DNA of 64,000 bases from Tolypeutes matacus (GCA_026826555.1 JAKSZT010053764.1:18547533-18611532); one strand, 5' to 3'; shown: positions 23,933-37,900, counted from the stretch's first letter. The notes: generated from the sequence alone by a model not told the origin. Numbers and translations: made by a program.

Positions 23933-26900
23933 ATTTTTTTTTTTTTTAAACTAGAGAAGTTATAGATTTACAGAAAAATCATGCAGAAAATAGAGTTCCA
24001 ATTTATGCCCCTATTCCTGGCCCTACAGTTTTCCATATTATTAACATTTGCATTAGTGTATAGCTTTGCTACAATTGATGAAACAATATTATAAGTTTAC
24101 ATCAGTGTTCACTGTGTTGTACAGTCCTGTGGTTTATTTTTAAATGTTTGATCTAGTAACATATACAACCTAAAATTTTCCCTTTTAGTCACATTCCAAT
24201 AAATAATTCAGTAGTGTTAATTGTATTCACAATGTTGTGCAACCATTCATTACCAAAACTTTTCCATCCCTGGAAACAGGAACTCTGTTTAACTCGTTAT
24301 TCTCTATCTCCTCCCAGCCCCTGATCATATATATTCTAGTTTTATGAGTTTACTTATTTTAATTATTTCATATCAATGAGGTATACAATATTTGTCCTTT
24401 TGTGTCTGGCTCATTTCACCCAACAAGATGTCTTCAAGGTTCATCCATGTTGTTGCATGTATTAGAACTTCATTCTTTTTTTTAAGGCTGAATAATATTG
24501 CATTATATGAATGTACTACATTTTATTTATCCATTCATCTTTTAATGGACACTTGGGTTGCTTCCATCTTTTGGCATTTGTAAATAATGCTACTGTGAAT
24601 ATCGATTTGCAAATGTCTGTTCATGCCCCTGCTTTCAATCCTTTGGGTATGTATCCTGAAGTGGGATTGCTGGGTCATATGGTAAATTCTATACTTAACT
24701 TTCTGGGGAGCCTCCAAACTCTTTTCCACAGTGGCTGTACCATTTTACATTGCCACCAACAGTGAACTAGTGTTCCTCTTTCTTCACATCTTCTCCAACA
24801 CTTGTAATTATCCGTGTTTTTTTCTTTTTGTTGTTTGTTTTTAAAATAGTAGCCAATTTAATGGGTGAGCAATTGTATATCATTGTTCTAATTTCCATTT
24901 CCTTAGTGGCCATTCATTTTAAGCATCTTTTCTTGTGCTTTTTGTCATTTGTATTCTTCTTTGGAGAAAGGTGTATTTAAGTCTTTTGCCCATATTTTAC
25001 TTGGGTTGCTTGTCTTCTTAATGTTGTGGGATTTCTTTATATATTGTGGATATTAAACCCTTATCAGATATGTGTCTTCCAAATACTTTCTCCCATTCTA
25101 TAGTTTGCCTTTTTACTTTAATGATGAAGTCTTCTGTTGAAGTTTTTAATTTGTTTGAAGTCCCATTTATCTGTTTTTCTTTTGTTGCTCATGAAGCCAT
25201 TGCTTAACACAAGACTCTGAAAATGCTTCCCTATGTTTTCTTCTATGAGTTTTATAATTTTGTTTTTACTGAGGTCTCATTTTTGGTAAATTTTTGTGTC
25301 TAGTGTGAAGAAGGGGTCTTCCTGTATTCTTTTGCATGTATATATCCAATTTTCCCAGCATATTTGTTTAAGAGATTATTCTTACCCAAATGAGTGGATT
25401 TGGCACTCTTGTCAGATACCATTTGGCTGTAGGCTTGTGGGTTTATTTCTGAACTCTCAATTTGATTTCATTGGTCTATTTGTCTGTCCTTTAGCCAGTA
25501 CCATGCTGTTGTGATTACTGTAAATATAGTAAGTTTTAAAATCAATAAGTATAGATTCTCCAACTTTGTTCTTTTTTTGAGATGGTTTTGGATATTCTGG
25601 GTCCCTACCCATTCATGTAAATTTGATGATTAGCTTTACCCTTTCTGCAAGGAAGGCTGTTGTAAATTTTGTTGGGATTGTGTTGAATTGTAAATTGCTT
25701 TGGGTAGAATTGCAATCCTAGCAGTATTTAGTCTTCTAATCCATGGACTTTCCAATTTATTTAGGTCTTCTTTGATCTCTTTTAGCAATTTTTTTGTAGT
25801 ATTCTATGTATAAGTTCATTACACCTATGATTAAATTTAATGTAGATATTTGATTCTTTTGGTATTGTAAATGGAATTTTTTCTTAATTTCTTCTTCAGA
25901 TTGTTCATTAGTAGTATATAGAAGTACCACTGATTTTGTGTATTGATTTTGTACTCTGCCACTGAATCCATTTATTAGCCCTAGAAGGTTTGTTGGGGAT
26001 TTTTCAGGATTTTCTGTATATAGGATCATGACCTCTGCAAATAAGGAAAGTTTTACATCTTCCTTTCCAATTTGATGTTTTCTATTTCTCTTTCTCGCCT
26101 AATTGCTCTGTTTAGAGCTTCCAGTGCACAACAGTGGTGACATTGGGCATCCTTTCACCATTGAGTATAATGTTAGGTATGGATTTTTCATGTATGCCCT
26201 TTGTATTAGTCAGCCAAAGGAGTGCTGATGCAAAGTACCAGAAATCTGTTGGCTTTTATAAAGGGTATTTATTTGGGGTAAAAGCTTACAGTCACAAGAC
26301 CTTAAAGAGTCCAACTCAAGGTTACTTCCTTACCAAACTGTTGACACATGTTGAAGCAAGATGGTGGGCAAGTTTGTGAGGGTTCAGCCTTCTCTTTCTC
26401 TTAAATCTCCGTGGTTTCAGCTTCTTCTAGTCTCAGCTGTAGGCTGGCATAAAGCTCATCTCTCTTCCCGGAGCTCATTTCTTTCCAGGCTCAGCTGCTC
26501 TGTTCTCTTTATAAGGTCAGCTGTAAACTGTCAGGCTAATCTCTCTTCCTGGGGCCTCTGGATCCTCTGTGTATCTTCTCTGTGTATATACTTCCATGTG
26601 ATATTCTGTTTTTTCAGCCCATCATGGGGGTGGGGGCTCAGCCCTAAAAGATGTGGTCAAATCAAAGCCCTAATCTTAACATAATTTAATCAAAGACATC
26701 TCAGCTGAATCTAATACAATCAAAGGGTCTCATGCCCAGGGTAACAGGCCAGTTTACAAACATAATCAAATATCTTTTTTTGGAATTCATAAATAATATC
26801 AAACTGCCACACCCTTTATAATATTGAGTAAATTTCCTTCTAGTCTTAGTTTTCTAATTTTTTTAATCAAAAAGGGCATTTGATTTTGTCAAATATTTTT

Positions 26901-28655
26901 CTACGTCAAATGAGATGATCATGTGTTTTTTTCCCCATTTTCTTATTAATGTGGTATATTGCATTCAACTTTCTTATGCTGAAACACCTTGCATAACTGG
27001 GATAAATCCCACTTCATCATAGTGTGTAATTTTTTAAACTGCTGGATTTCATTTGCTAGTATTTTATTGAGGATTTTTGCATTTGCATTTCTGTTTTTCA
27101 TGGTACATTAGTCTATAATTTTCTCATGTTATCTTTAGCTGACTTTGGTTTTAGGGTGACGTTGGCTTTTAGAATGTGTTAGGGAGTATTCTCTCTTTAT
27201 GTGCAAGTGTTAAAGCAGGATTGGTGTTAATTCTTCTTGGAATGTTTGGTAAAATTCATCATTGATGCTATCTGGTCCTAGACTTTTCTTTGTTGGGATG
27301 TTTCTGGTTACTGATTCAATCTCTACTTGTTTTTGGTCTGTTGAGATCATCTGTTTCTTCCTGAATCAGTTTAAATAGATTTTGTATGTTTCTAGGAATT
27401 TGTCCATTTCAGCTAGGTTGTGTAATTTGTTGGCATACAATTGTTCACAGTATCCTCTTATAATCCCTTTTATTTCTGTGGGATCAGTAGTAATGTCCAC
27501 CCTTTCATTTCTGATTTTGTGTCCTTTCCTTTTTTTCCTTGTCATGCTAGCTAAAGTTTTGTTGTTTTTATGGATCTTTACAAGAACCACCCTTTGGTTT
27601 CTTCATTCATGCTCTCTCTTTTTAAATCCCTATTTCATTTATCTCCCCTCTAATCTTTGTTATTTCCTTCTTTCTGCATGTTTTCAGTTTAGTTTGCGCT
27701 TCTTTTTCTGGATCCTTCAGTTATTAAATTAGATCTCTATAATTTGAGATCTTTCTTCTTTCTTAATGTAAACATTTACATCTATAAATTTCCTTCCAAG
27801 CACTGCTTTTCCTGTATCCTATAGGTTTTGGTATGTTGTGTTTTTGTTTTTATTTGCCTCAAGATATGTCCCAATTTCCTTTGGGATTTCTTTTTTGACC
27901 CATTGGTTGTTTGAGTGTGTTGTTTAATTTCCACATATTTGTGAATTTTCCACTTTTCCATCTGTTATTTGTTTTCTACCTCCATTCCATAGTGGTCAAA
28001 GATACATTATATGATTTCAGTATTTTTGAACTTAATAAGATTTGTTTTGTGATCAAACATATAGTCCATCCTGGAGATTCATCCAGGTGCACTAGAAAAG
28101 AATGACTAAATTGTTCTCTATATATCTGTTAGTTGTAGTAGGTTTATAGTATCATTCAGGTGTTCTAGTTCCTTGCTGTTCTTCCGTCTAGGTGGTCTAT
28201 TCATTATAGGTAGTAGTGTATTGAAGTCTCCTACTATTAATGTTAGATCCATTTGTTTCTCCCTTTATATCTGTCAATATTTGCTTCATATGTTTTTGGG
28301 TATGTCATTAGTGCATATTTATTTCTAAATTATTATATCTTATTATTGATTCGAGCCCTTTATCAGTATATAGTGTCTCTTCTTTGTCCCTTGTTACCGT
28401 TTTTGACTTAACATCTTTTTATCTGATATCCGTACAGCTACCTTAGCTATTTTTGTTAATATTTGCATGGTATTTTTTTCCCCCATCCTTTTACTTTAAA
28501 CCTCTTGGATCTTTGAATTTATGGTATGTGTCTTATAAATAGCATATAGTTAGATAATGCTTTTTTATCTGTCCTGCAAATATGTGCCTTTTGACTGGAG
28601 AGTTTAATGCATTAACATTTTTTTTTCCTGCATTAACATTTAAAATAACTATTGA
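23933..28655 (-). mobile_element. L1 LINE, antisense, decayed, split by an LTR
   Basis: On the minus strand the element ends at a poly(A) seen as the T run at 23934-23947. It then has a 3'UTR and long ORF2 remnants back to about 28655. Telling ORF2 pieces are the C-terminal region near 24400-24760 and a reverse transcriptase piece at 25757-26045 reading MILYTENPEKSPTNLL. The catalytic FADD motif has become FAEV at 26030-26041, and many frames are broken. A 610-bp solo LTR sits inside it at 26202-26811. The 5' end is lost near a MaLR-type element. Confidence 0.88.
26202..26811 (-). mobile_element. Solo LTR, ERVL-MaLR type
   Basis: The ends are TG...CA: on the minus strand it begins TGTGGCAGTTTGA and ends GGCTGACTAATACA. 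A 5-bp target duplication, ccctt, lies at 26197-26201 and 26812-26816, as ERVL/MaLR elements make. An AATAAA-type signal (ccaaataaataccc on the minus strand) lies about 60 bp before the 3' end. It has no coding capacity. A second copy of the same family is at 57395-58075. The family looks lineage-specific. Confidence 0.85.
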
Positions 28656-28916
28656 TTATACAGCCATTTTAAAACAAGGATTGCCTTCCTTTCAGTTTGC
28701 AATGACACATCCATCATTTCTATCTAAGTCCTCACCAGAAGCGTCCATCTTTAGTGTCCATCTTTCTACCAACAATCTTCTCAAAGCAATCTAGGCCTTT
28801 TCCATCAAGTATTTCACAATTCTTCCAAAATCTACCCATTACAGATTTATAAAACCATTGCAACATTTTTGGTATTTTCATAGCAGCATTCATCCCACTC
28901 TTCTGGTACCAATTTT
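28656..28916 (-). mobile_element. MaLR internal region, first ~250 bp
   Basis: Immediately inside the LTR, the minus strand reads ttggtaccagaagagtggga, the typical start of a MaLR internal region beside the primer-binding site. It continues with noncoding MaLR-type sequence ('cagaagcgtccatctttagt' on plus). The rest of the element is missing, so the boundary with the flanking L1 near 28656-28690 is approximate. Confidence 0.7.
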
Positions 28917-29406
28917 TGTTTTAGTTTGCTAAAAGCTGCTGGGAGCAATATTCCAGAAATGGGCTGGAATTTACAATGGGGATTTATAGGAAATAAACTT
29001 ACAGTTCTGAGGCTGTGAAAGTGTCCAAATCAAGTCATTATCAGGAGATCCTTTCTTCCTGCGCTGTACTTGTGGGTAATCAGGTACATGGTGGCTTCCA
29101 CTTGTTTCTCCCCTCTCCTCCAGGCCTCATTGCTTTCAGCTTCTGGCTAATGTGACTTCCTCTCAGCTTCTGGGTTCCTCTCTGCCTCTGCAGCTTTCTT
29201 CTGTGCCTGTGGCTTTTTATTCCTCCGTTTATAAAGGACTCCAGTAAGAGGATTAAGACCCACCCTGCGTCATGCAATCTAATCAAAGGCCCGAAACTGA
29301 AGTAATTTAATCAAAAGGTCCTACCTACAATAGGTTTACATGCACAGAAGTGGATTAACTCTTAGGACATGATTTTGTAGATCCACAAAAGTTTCCAACT
29401 GCCTCA
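28917..29406 (-). mobile_element. MaLR-type 5' LTR
   Basis: The ends are TG...CA (minus strand TGAGGCAGTTGG ... AGCAAACTAAAACA). The internal region follows directly on its 3' side, so this is the 5' LTR of a truncated provirus-like element. It shares layout and blocks (for example 'aaaaggtcctacctacaata') with the LTR at 60113-60594, but not with the 26202-26811 family. No target duplication can be checked because the 3' LTR is absent. Confidence 0.75.
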
Positions 29407-31575
29407 AAAACATAGGGTGTTTTAATAGGTCAAATTAGGGGATCTCATGCCAGAAATTTTTCGATAGCTTTTTATGTATTTAAGATTTTGATGTAAATTT
29501 TCCCTTTTCTTGATTATTGGAAATAGTAATACAATGAAAACATTTCCTTTCTTTCACTACTGTATATGTTTAAGGGAAAACTACATTAGAGTGGTTTTTC
29601 CATTATGTGCTTGCATTTTATGTTTTTAAATGCTTTGAATAGCCTAGCTTTTTGTGGTGTTATAGAAACTACAGGAGAACTCCTCTTCCCAAAATCCTTT
29701 CCCCCTTCCTCTGCCCTTGGTAGGATTAAAGGATTGCTGCATTTAATAATAATGGCTAATACACAGAATTTATTGTAAGCAGTGAGAACAAATACTGTCT
29801 CCCTTAATGTGAACATTTCCAGGTAGTATTCAAGGGTGGTTTAATGACTACTCTGTATGATGCCTGGATTTGGCATTCTAATATGGCAGTCAAATAAATG
29901 TACATGTCACATCATTTCTATAGTTGCTTCATAGATTACTAAACATTAAATCTGTATCAGTAAATTCAAATTGAAGGTAGATAGCATAGCAGTTGCCCTT
30001 ATGAAATTCAGCCAGTTAAATGGTAGCATGCAGACCAGTGTATATTAACTATTTAGTGGAGTAATTGCCTAGCATACTGCTGATGTCATAATTCCTCTAC
30101 TCAATAATGGGTTGGTTATGCAAGAAGGTGCAACAGTTTGGTTGCATGAACTTCTGCTTCCACTACAACAGGACTTTAAAGAGAGGCCTTCCATTGGCAT
30201 TCAGAAAGGTGAAAAGATCCGGGGTAGGGCATGGGATGGTTATTGGAGGGATAGGGAGTGAGTACATGTAAGCTATTCTTTGTCTTTAGTCCTTGAGATA
30301 TGTTTGCAACCAAATTACTTCCCTACCTTTCCAAGTAGTTGAACTGCAATTGAGAACTCCTTAAGGATGATAAAACATTTCTATTTTAACATTTTTTGAA
30401 TTAAAGAAGTCTATATGATTAAAATTGGTGTTATTTTAAGATAATCATGTGGTTGACTTTTTGTAAGAGTTTATATAATCTAATAATTTTTGTAAAGTGT
30501 TAATGTGTCATTAAAAAGCTATACTTTTAAGTTTATATATTAGTTTTAGCAACCTTGTTTATATGGTTTCAATCACTGGGAGCAAAACTGCCTCTTATTT
30601 CAATTTGATTTATGGACTCTTTATGTTTAAGTAGCCATTGCCTTTTGGGAAAAGTCTTCAGCTTCTGTGGGAAGATAAAAACACTGTCTTCTGGTTAGGA
30701 TAGCAGGTGGGATGGTGCTATACCATCCATTTCAAACCTGTGGTTTTGTAAATGTCCTCCACTAGTGCACCAAAAATTCTCCTATACCTTTTCTAAAATT
30801 TTATTATGGATATATGTTTGGAAGAAAGAGAAATTGAACAGTTTTGTGTCTAAAATCTTTGTGACATGATTTATAAGAAATAACAATTATGTATAGTTGC
30901 TATAATAATTTATCACAGATAGTATATTTAAAGGGATTTATTACCAACTCTTTCAAGTTTTGTTCCTAGGAATTCTTACTACTTTATCATATTTCTCAAA
31001 CTGATTTGCCTATGTAAATAAAGGAATCTGACACTATTTTTCCTTATGACTCAATTTTCATGATTGAGGACATCTGACTGTGGACATTGATGATGTAATA
31101 GTTCTGACAGCTATTGTGGGTCTGGAGAAAAGGGGTTCCATAGCATACTTCTTTTAAAAGTGCTTGCAAATACATTTATTAGAAAAATACTTTTAGAGGA
31201 AATTAATCAGTAGATGTTTTGGTGGAGTCTTTTCCTTGGGAAAGTACTATGTGGGAAATAAGCTTATATATCATTTGTTTGGATATTTGTTTCAAACAAG
31301 TTTTGGAGCCACATTATGGGGATCTTTGAATTATTACAAGAGAAGCAATAGAAAACAAATTCTACATGTATCTATCCATCCCACGTCTTTTCTTTTAATC
31401 TGATTTTTGGTCCTTCTTTTGTTTTGATAGCATTAAACTCCTTTGTTGTATATACAGTAAGAAAGTGTCTTGGGAAGGGGGTGATAGAGAATGGAAAATA
31501 TGTTGGCATTTAAATATTGAATAGCATGTAGCACAATAATGATAATATACTTTATATTTACATAGAAGGTCACAC
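29407..31575. other. Unique AT-rich noncoding DNA
   Basis: No exon or clear repeat seen. Confidence 0.5.
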
Positions 31576-31750
31576 CTAACAGATCTTTTTGTGTGTATCA
31601 TCTTATTTAAGTTTTCACATCCTTGTCAGTTACGTGGAGTAGGGATTGTCTCCATCTTATGGGTGGGAAAACCGAGACTAAGAACCACTTCAAGTACCCC
31701 AAAGGTCTAGAGCTAGAAGGTATAAGATCTAGGTTGTAAACCCATATCTT
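31576..31750 (-). repeat. MIR SINE
   Basis: Complementary to MIR: 'catcttatttaagttttcac', then 'ctccatcttatgggtgggaa', 'aaccgagactaagaaccact' and 'aggttgtaaacccatatctt'. It is diverged. Confidence 0.65.
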
Positions 31751-34088
31751 GTAAGTCTTATTCTTACAAATATTCTTATTCATTATATAAGTAATTTTCA
31801 AATTATGTTTCTCAGTTTAAAAACTTCTTCAGGAGCTACCTTGAGGAATGATTGGAGGTAGAATTTACCTGCAGAGCAGATCCACTTTTATCTCTTTTTC
31901 TATTGGGAGTCTGAATAATATTTCATTGGAGACAGGATTTCAAAGCTACTGCTCTATACTGCTTTCCTTTGTGCAAGGACTATGAATTAGAGCAGCAAAC
32001 TATACCCCTCTTTTTCTTCTTGCATTTTGCTAGAAGTGATGATCAAGTTTATATATGTATTTTCTATTGGTATTATGAATCTAGAAACCAGAGTGAGTTT
32101 CTTGGTATTTTCCTGGTGCTTTTTTTCCTCAACTAATTTTACTGAATTTACAGTGCACACAGGATAAACAAGTTACTTGCTTTTTACCAAGGCCAATGAC
32201 AATTGGTTTTAAAATGGTATTTTAAAATACTTAAAATAGTATTATTTTGAAACTATAAATATAAAAAAATTAAAAATAACTGTTCATATTAAACCTAACA
32301 TGTCATCATAAAGGACATTATTAAACAATATCACTTTATACAATTTAAAATATTGATTTTATTTCATAACTCAAAGTCTGTTGCCTAAGTACATTGGCTC
32401 TTAAAAGTAATATCCATAAGCAACAGTCTATTTATAGATTTTAACAACTCTAAGATATGGTAGCATTTGTGAGTAATAGTAATATTTTCTAGGAATAATT
32501 CATTCTTCATATTATAGAATTCTAGTATCTTTGATAGCAATGAATCCAAAAATATGTTTTTTTACCTTACTGAAATTTGTACTTAAATCTTATTGTATTG
32601 TAATATTGTCTATAAAATCACTTTACTCATCTGCAAATAGAAAATACAATCAGTAGTCCATTAAAAACATCCTGAAATTTATTAAAGGTAAAAGGTTAAT
32701 TAATCCCACAAAACCAAGAAAAGAGTAATTGTTTGGACTCAAATCATAGCATTCTACAAATTGAATATGTGTCAACAATTTTGTATCTTAAAAATAAGCA
32801 GGATTTTGGAATTTGATATCCAAAAGCTGACAATTACTATTTTTCTTAAACTCTTCATTGAGCTCTTAATGTAGGTTGCTATGTTCAGTTATTTTCTCCA
32901 TACTTTATTATGGACATGGAACAATTGGAGAGGCAATGAAAAGGTCAGGAAAAATGGGTATTGTCAGGAGAGAGGAAAGATTCAATCTATGGAAGATATT
33001 TAGTCTAGGGAAAGAAAGGGGAGAAAGACCTTAAAAACCTATTTTCAAATTTACTTGTCTTTTTCTTTATATTTTGTTTACAAACTTCCAGGTAAAATCA
33101 ATAAAGCAGTATAATGACTTGTATGTTGAAGAGAAACTTAACATCTCCTTAAAAACAGACCTAAAAAGAATGAGTTTAAATTATAGAAAGGGAGATTTTG
33201 ATGTATCATAAAGAAAGACCATCCCTATAAGGTTATTAAACTCTGGAGTAGGATAAAGGTATATTTGGGAGGTCACACTCTCTAAAAATCTTTAAATCTA
33301 GAATGCTAAATCATTTAACTAAATAATAGATGCGTTATCCTTAGTCTCTACGGGGCTTAAGGTTCTTGATTATAATTATGCTGCTAATTGCTTCTAATGT
33401 AATGCTATATGTATATAAATGTGCAACTAAAGATATATATATATATATGTACAACTAAAGGTGATAATTGTAAATTATGAAATTTGTTTTTTTATTTCTT
33501 CAGAGATAAATTAAAAGTTGCAAGTGCATTTCAAATTTGGGATTATAGAAAGAAGGAAAATGCCTTTAATCTAAGAGAGATTTCATATCATTATATACAC
33601 TTTAAAAATACAGAAGAAAGCCAAGAATTTGTCAAGAATGAAGCTATATCCCTAATTGCTTACTTAAATTATGGTGCATTTGTACCATGTAATACTATTT
33701 GGCCAATAAAAAGACATGAAATTTCACTTATTAACATTAAAAAATGTTTAAGACAGGAGTATCAAAAGTTTAAAAACAAAATGTATGACCCAATTTTTAT
33801 AATCAAGGGCATTATTTTTGTGTAAGAGAGAAAATAAGTGAGCACAAGCACACCCAAAGGTGCCAGAGAGTAAGCACATATGCTCACTAAATCCTAAAAG
33901 GATATAACAGAATCTTAATATTAGTAATCACTGAGCAGTAGAATGATGATTTTTTTCATTTTCTTCTTTGTACCTTTCTGTATTTCCAGAGTGTTTTACA
34001 GCAATCATATATAGTTATTATTATCAGAATATAATAAAATTTTCACTTATAATGATGCTGAAAATCAGTTATTCAACATGGAGTAATA
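31751..34088. other. Unique AT-rich noncoding DNA
   Basis: It contains a local repeat of 'caactaaag' around a (TA)n tract at 33420-33460. A 113-codon open frame at 33484-33825 lacks an ATG near its start and is not called a gene. Confidence 0.5.
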
Positions 34089-34120
34089 GCAGGTGGTGAG
34101 CAGGTGGTGAGCAGGTGGTT
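34089..34120. repeat. Short tandem repeat, 11-bp unit x3
   Basis: The unit gcaggtggtga occurs at 34089-34099 and 34100-34110, then 34111-34120 with the last bases changed. Confidence 0.9.
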
Positions 34121-34149
34121 CACTCCGACCAGCTGGCCTGAGACTCTGA

Positions 34150-34352
34150 ATATCACCCAGGGGCAATACCACTACCCCAAACCCTGCCGGGGACTTTGGG
34201 AAATGTTTGGAGTCCTTTTGGATGTCACAAAATTTGGGGGAGAGGAGATGGGACATTTCTAATGCCATTCTGGGCCAGAAATGCTAAATGTGCTGCCACA
34301 AGGGGTACACACCAAGAACTATCCCACACGCAATGGCAATAGTGTCCCTGCA
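34150..34352 (+). repeat. MER20-like hAT element
   Basis: The order matches MER20: 'cacccaggggcaat', 'gggaaatgtttggagtcctt', 'ttggatgtcacaaaatttgg', then 'caagaactatcccacacgca' and 'atggcaatagtgtccc'. Both termini are worn. MER20 copies are known to carry regulatory sites in some placental lineages. Nothing here shows activity. Confidence 0.6.
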
Positions 34353-34354
34353 GG

Positions 34355-34436
34355 ATAGGGGTCATGATTATCTTGTTCCACATTGTATTCCTAACTTACT
34401 ACATAGCAGGCACTCAATGATTATTAGTTGAATAGC
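34355..34436 (+). repeat. L2 LINE 3' end
   Basis: The sequence 'tgttccacattgtattccta' through 'catagcaggcactcaatgat' matches the L2 3' terminus. Confidence 0.55.
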
Positions 34437-34764
34437 AGTCAAAACAAGCTATTTCTACCAGTGAACACAGATAATAAAAAGGAGTGGGTAGGAGTGACAA
34501 CAATGAAACTAGACAGTTTTCTACTTCTCTATAAGACAGTCCGTTCTTTGTTGGGGAATTCTATGATCAGACATTTATTTACTCAAAATATGTAGAAAAG
34601 CACACTCCACTCCCAAACACATATTATAAAGGGATTATCTTCCATTATATCTTTCCAAGCATATGCCTTTCTCCATTAGTAAAGATCAACAATCTCTGTC
34701 AATTCGAGACATATATACTGCTATGTATGCTAACTAAGCTCAAGTCTTGCCTTGGCAACTGGCT
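34437..34764. other. Unique AT-rich noncoding DNA
   Basis: Nothing recognised in this stretch. Confidence 0.5.
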
Positions 34765-34900
34765 GGCATGGATTCTGGCATAAGATTATTGGGTTTGAAT
34801 TTGCTTTTACCATTACCTGAGTGACCCTGGCAATTTACTTAACATCTTCTAGTGTCAGTCTTCTAATCTGCAAAATGGAGTAATGAAACTCCTTATTTTA
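34765..34900 (+). repeat. MIR SINE fragment
   Basis: It shows 'ggattctggcataagattat', 'tgggtttgaatttgctttta', 'gtgaccctggcaatttactt' and 'aatctgcaaaatggagtaat' in MIR order. An L1 inserted about 60 bp downstream. Confidence 0.7.
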
Positions 34901-34961
34901 AACCCTTGGGTCAGATATGTCACACTACTCAGAGTAGTCTGGCTATAAGAATAATACCATA

Positions 34962-37900
34962 AAATCAAAGACCTAACTACACACCTGGAGGAATTAGAAA
35001 AAGACAACAAACTAACCCAAAGGAAGTAGAAAATGGGAAATAAAGATGAGAGCAGAACTAAATGAAACTGAAAATAAAATAAGTACTAGAAAAAGTAAAC
35101 AAAACCCAAAGCTGGTTCTTTGAGATTAATAAAATTGACAAACCTTTAGCTAGACTAACAAAGAAAAAAAGAAGACATAAATACATAAAATAAGAAATGA
35201 GAAAGGGGATATCACCACTGATCCCACAGAAATAAAGAGTATCATAAGAGGATACTTTGAAAAATTATATGCCAACAAGATGGATAATTTAGAAGAAATG
35301 AACAAATTCCTAGAAACACATAAGCAGCCTACATTGTCAAAAGAAGAAATTGATGAACTCAACAGACGAATCACAAGTAATGAGACAGAATTAGTCATCA
35401 AAAGCCTCCTAACTAAGAAGAGCCTAGGAACAGATGGCTTCACAGGTGAATTCTACCAAACATTCTAGAAAGAACTAACACCAATCCTGTTTAAACTCTT
35501 GCAAAAACAGAAGTGGAGGGAACATTGCCTAACTCATTCTATGATGCCAACATTACCATAACACCAAAGCCAAAGATGCCACAAGAAAGGAAAACTATAG
35601 ACCAATTTCTCTAATGAACCTAGATGGTAAAATCCTCAAAAAAATCCTAACCGTATTCAACAACACATCAAATGAATTATATACCATGACCAAGTGAGTG
35701 TCATCCCTCGTATGCAAGGATGGTTCAACATAAGAAAATCAAAATAATATACCACATAAACAGATCGAAAGAAAAAAAACCATATGATCATCTCTACAGA
35801 TGCAGAAAAAGCATTTGACAAAATACAGCAACTCTTCCTCATAAAACACTACAAAAGATAGGGATAAAAGGAAACTTCCTCAACATAATAAAGGGTATAT
35901 ATGAAGAACCCACAGCTAAAATCACATTCTATGGTGAAATCCTAAAAGCTTTCCCTCTAAGATCAGGAACAAGACAAGGATGCCTACTTTCACCGCTTTT
36001 ATTTAACATTGTGTTAGAAGTACTCGCTCAAGCACTTAGGCCAGAAAAAGATATAAAAGGCATCAAAATTGGAAAGGATGTAAAAATTTCACCATTTGCA
36101 GATGACATGATCCTATACATAGAAAACCCCGAGAAACCTACAACAAAGCTTCTAGAGCTTATAAATGAGTTCATTAAAGTGACAGGTTATAAGATCAATG
36201 TGCAAAAATCAGTAGCATTTCTGTACACCAATAATGAGCAATCTGAGGAGGAAATCAAGAAAAAAATCCCATTTACAATAGCAACTAAAAGAAATCAAAT
36301 ACCTAGGAATAAATTTAAAGATGTAAATGACTTATATGCAGGAAACTATACAACACTGTTAAAGGAAATCAAGGAAGACTTAAATAAATGGAAGAATATT
36401 CCCTGTTAATGGATAGGAAGACTAAACATCATTAAGATGTCTGTCCTACCCAAACTGATCAACAGATTTAATGTAATCCCAATTTTTTACTGAATTGGAA
36501 AAACTATGAAATTTATTTGGAAGGATAAAAGGCCCCAAATAGCAAAGACATATTGAAAAAGAAAAATGAAATGGGAGGAATCACACTACCTGACTAAAAC
36601 GTACTACAAAGCTACAGTGGTCAAAACTGCCTGGTACTGGCACAAGGATAGACACACTGACCAATGGAACTGAGTCGAGAGTTCTGATATAGATCCTTGT
36701 ATATACAGTCAACTGATAGTCAACAAGGCCACGAAGCCCATGCCACTAGGAGAGAATGGTCTCTTCAACAAATGGTGCTTGGAGAACTGGATATCCATAT
36801 ACAAAAGAATGAGAGGAACACTATCTCACACCTTATACAAGAATTAACTCAAGATGGATCAAAAATCTAAATATAAGAGCCAAGATCATAAAGACCTTGG
36901 AAGATAACGCAGAGAAGCATCTACAGGACCTTGTAATAGGAAATGGTTTCATGAACTTCACACCCAAAGCATGAGCAGTGAAAGAAGAAAATAGATAAAT
37001 GGGACCTCCTCAAAATGAAAAACTTTTGCATCTCAAAAGTTTGTCAAGAAAGTGAAAAGGCAGCCTACTCAATGGGAGAAAATATTTAGTAACCATATAT
37101 CTGATAGGGGCCTTATATCCAGCATATATAAAGAAATCCTGCACCTCAAAAAATAGAAGGAAAACCCATTTTAAAAAATGGGCAAATGATTTGAACAGAC
37201 ATTTCTCCAAAGAAGAAATAGAAGTGGCTAAATAGTACATGAAAAGATGCTCAATATCACTAGCTATTAGGGAGATGCAAATCAAAACTACATTGAGATA
37301 TCCTCTTACACCCGTTAGACTGGTGGCTATTAAAAAAAACAGAGGACTACAAGTGTTGGAGAGGATGTGGAGGAATGGGAACCCTCATCCACTGCTGGTG
37401 GGAATGTAAAATGGTATAGCCAATGTGGAGGACAGTTTGGCGATTCATCAGAAAACTAACTATAGAACTGCCATACAATCCAGCAAATCCACTGCAGGGT
37501 ATATACCTAGAAGAACTGAAAGCAAGGACACTATCAGAAATATGCACACCAATGTTCATGGAGGCATTATTCACTATTGCCAAAAGTTGGAATCAACCCA
37601 AATAAATGCCCTTCAACAGATAAATGGGTAAACAAATTGTGGTGTATACATACAATGGAATATTACTCAGCTGTAAGAAGGAATACAGTGTTAACACACA
37701 GGATAACATGGATGAATCTTGAGGACCTTATGTTAAGTGAAGCAAGACAAGCACTGAAGGAGAAATATTACATGACCTCACTGATATGAATTAAGCAAAT
37801 TGAGCAGACTCACAGAGCTAGAGTCTGGAAGATAGATTTACAGGAAGTAGAAAGGGAGAAGATGATTGTGAGCCAATGCCCACATAGGCAAAATATATGA

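Noticed and set aside
33484..33825. 113-codon frame preceded by a pyrimidine tract and CAG
   Set aside because: It begins with TTG and has no early ATG, has no recognisable family, and no donor site or conserved neighbour. One such frame is not surprising in 64 kb.
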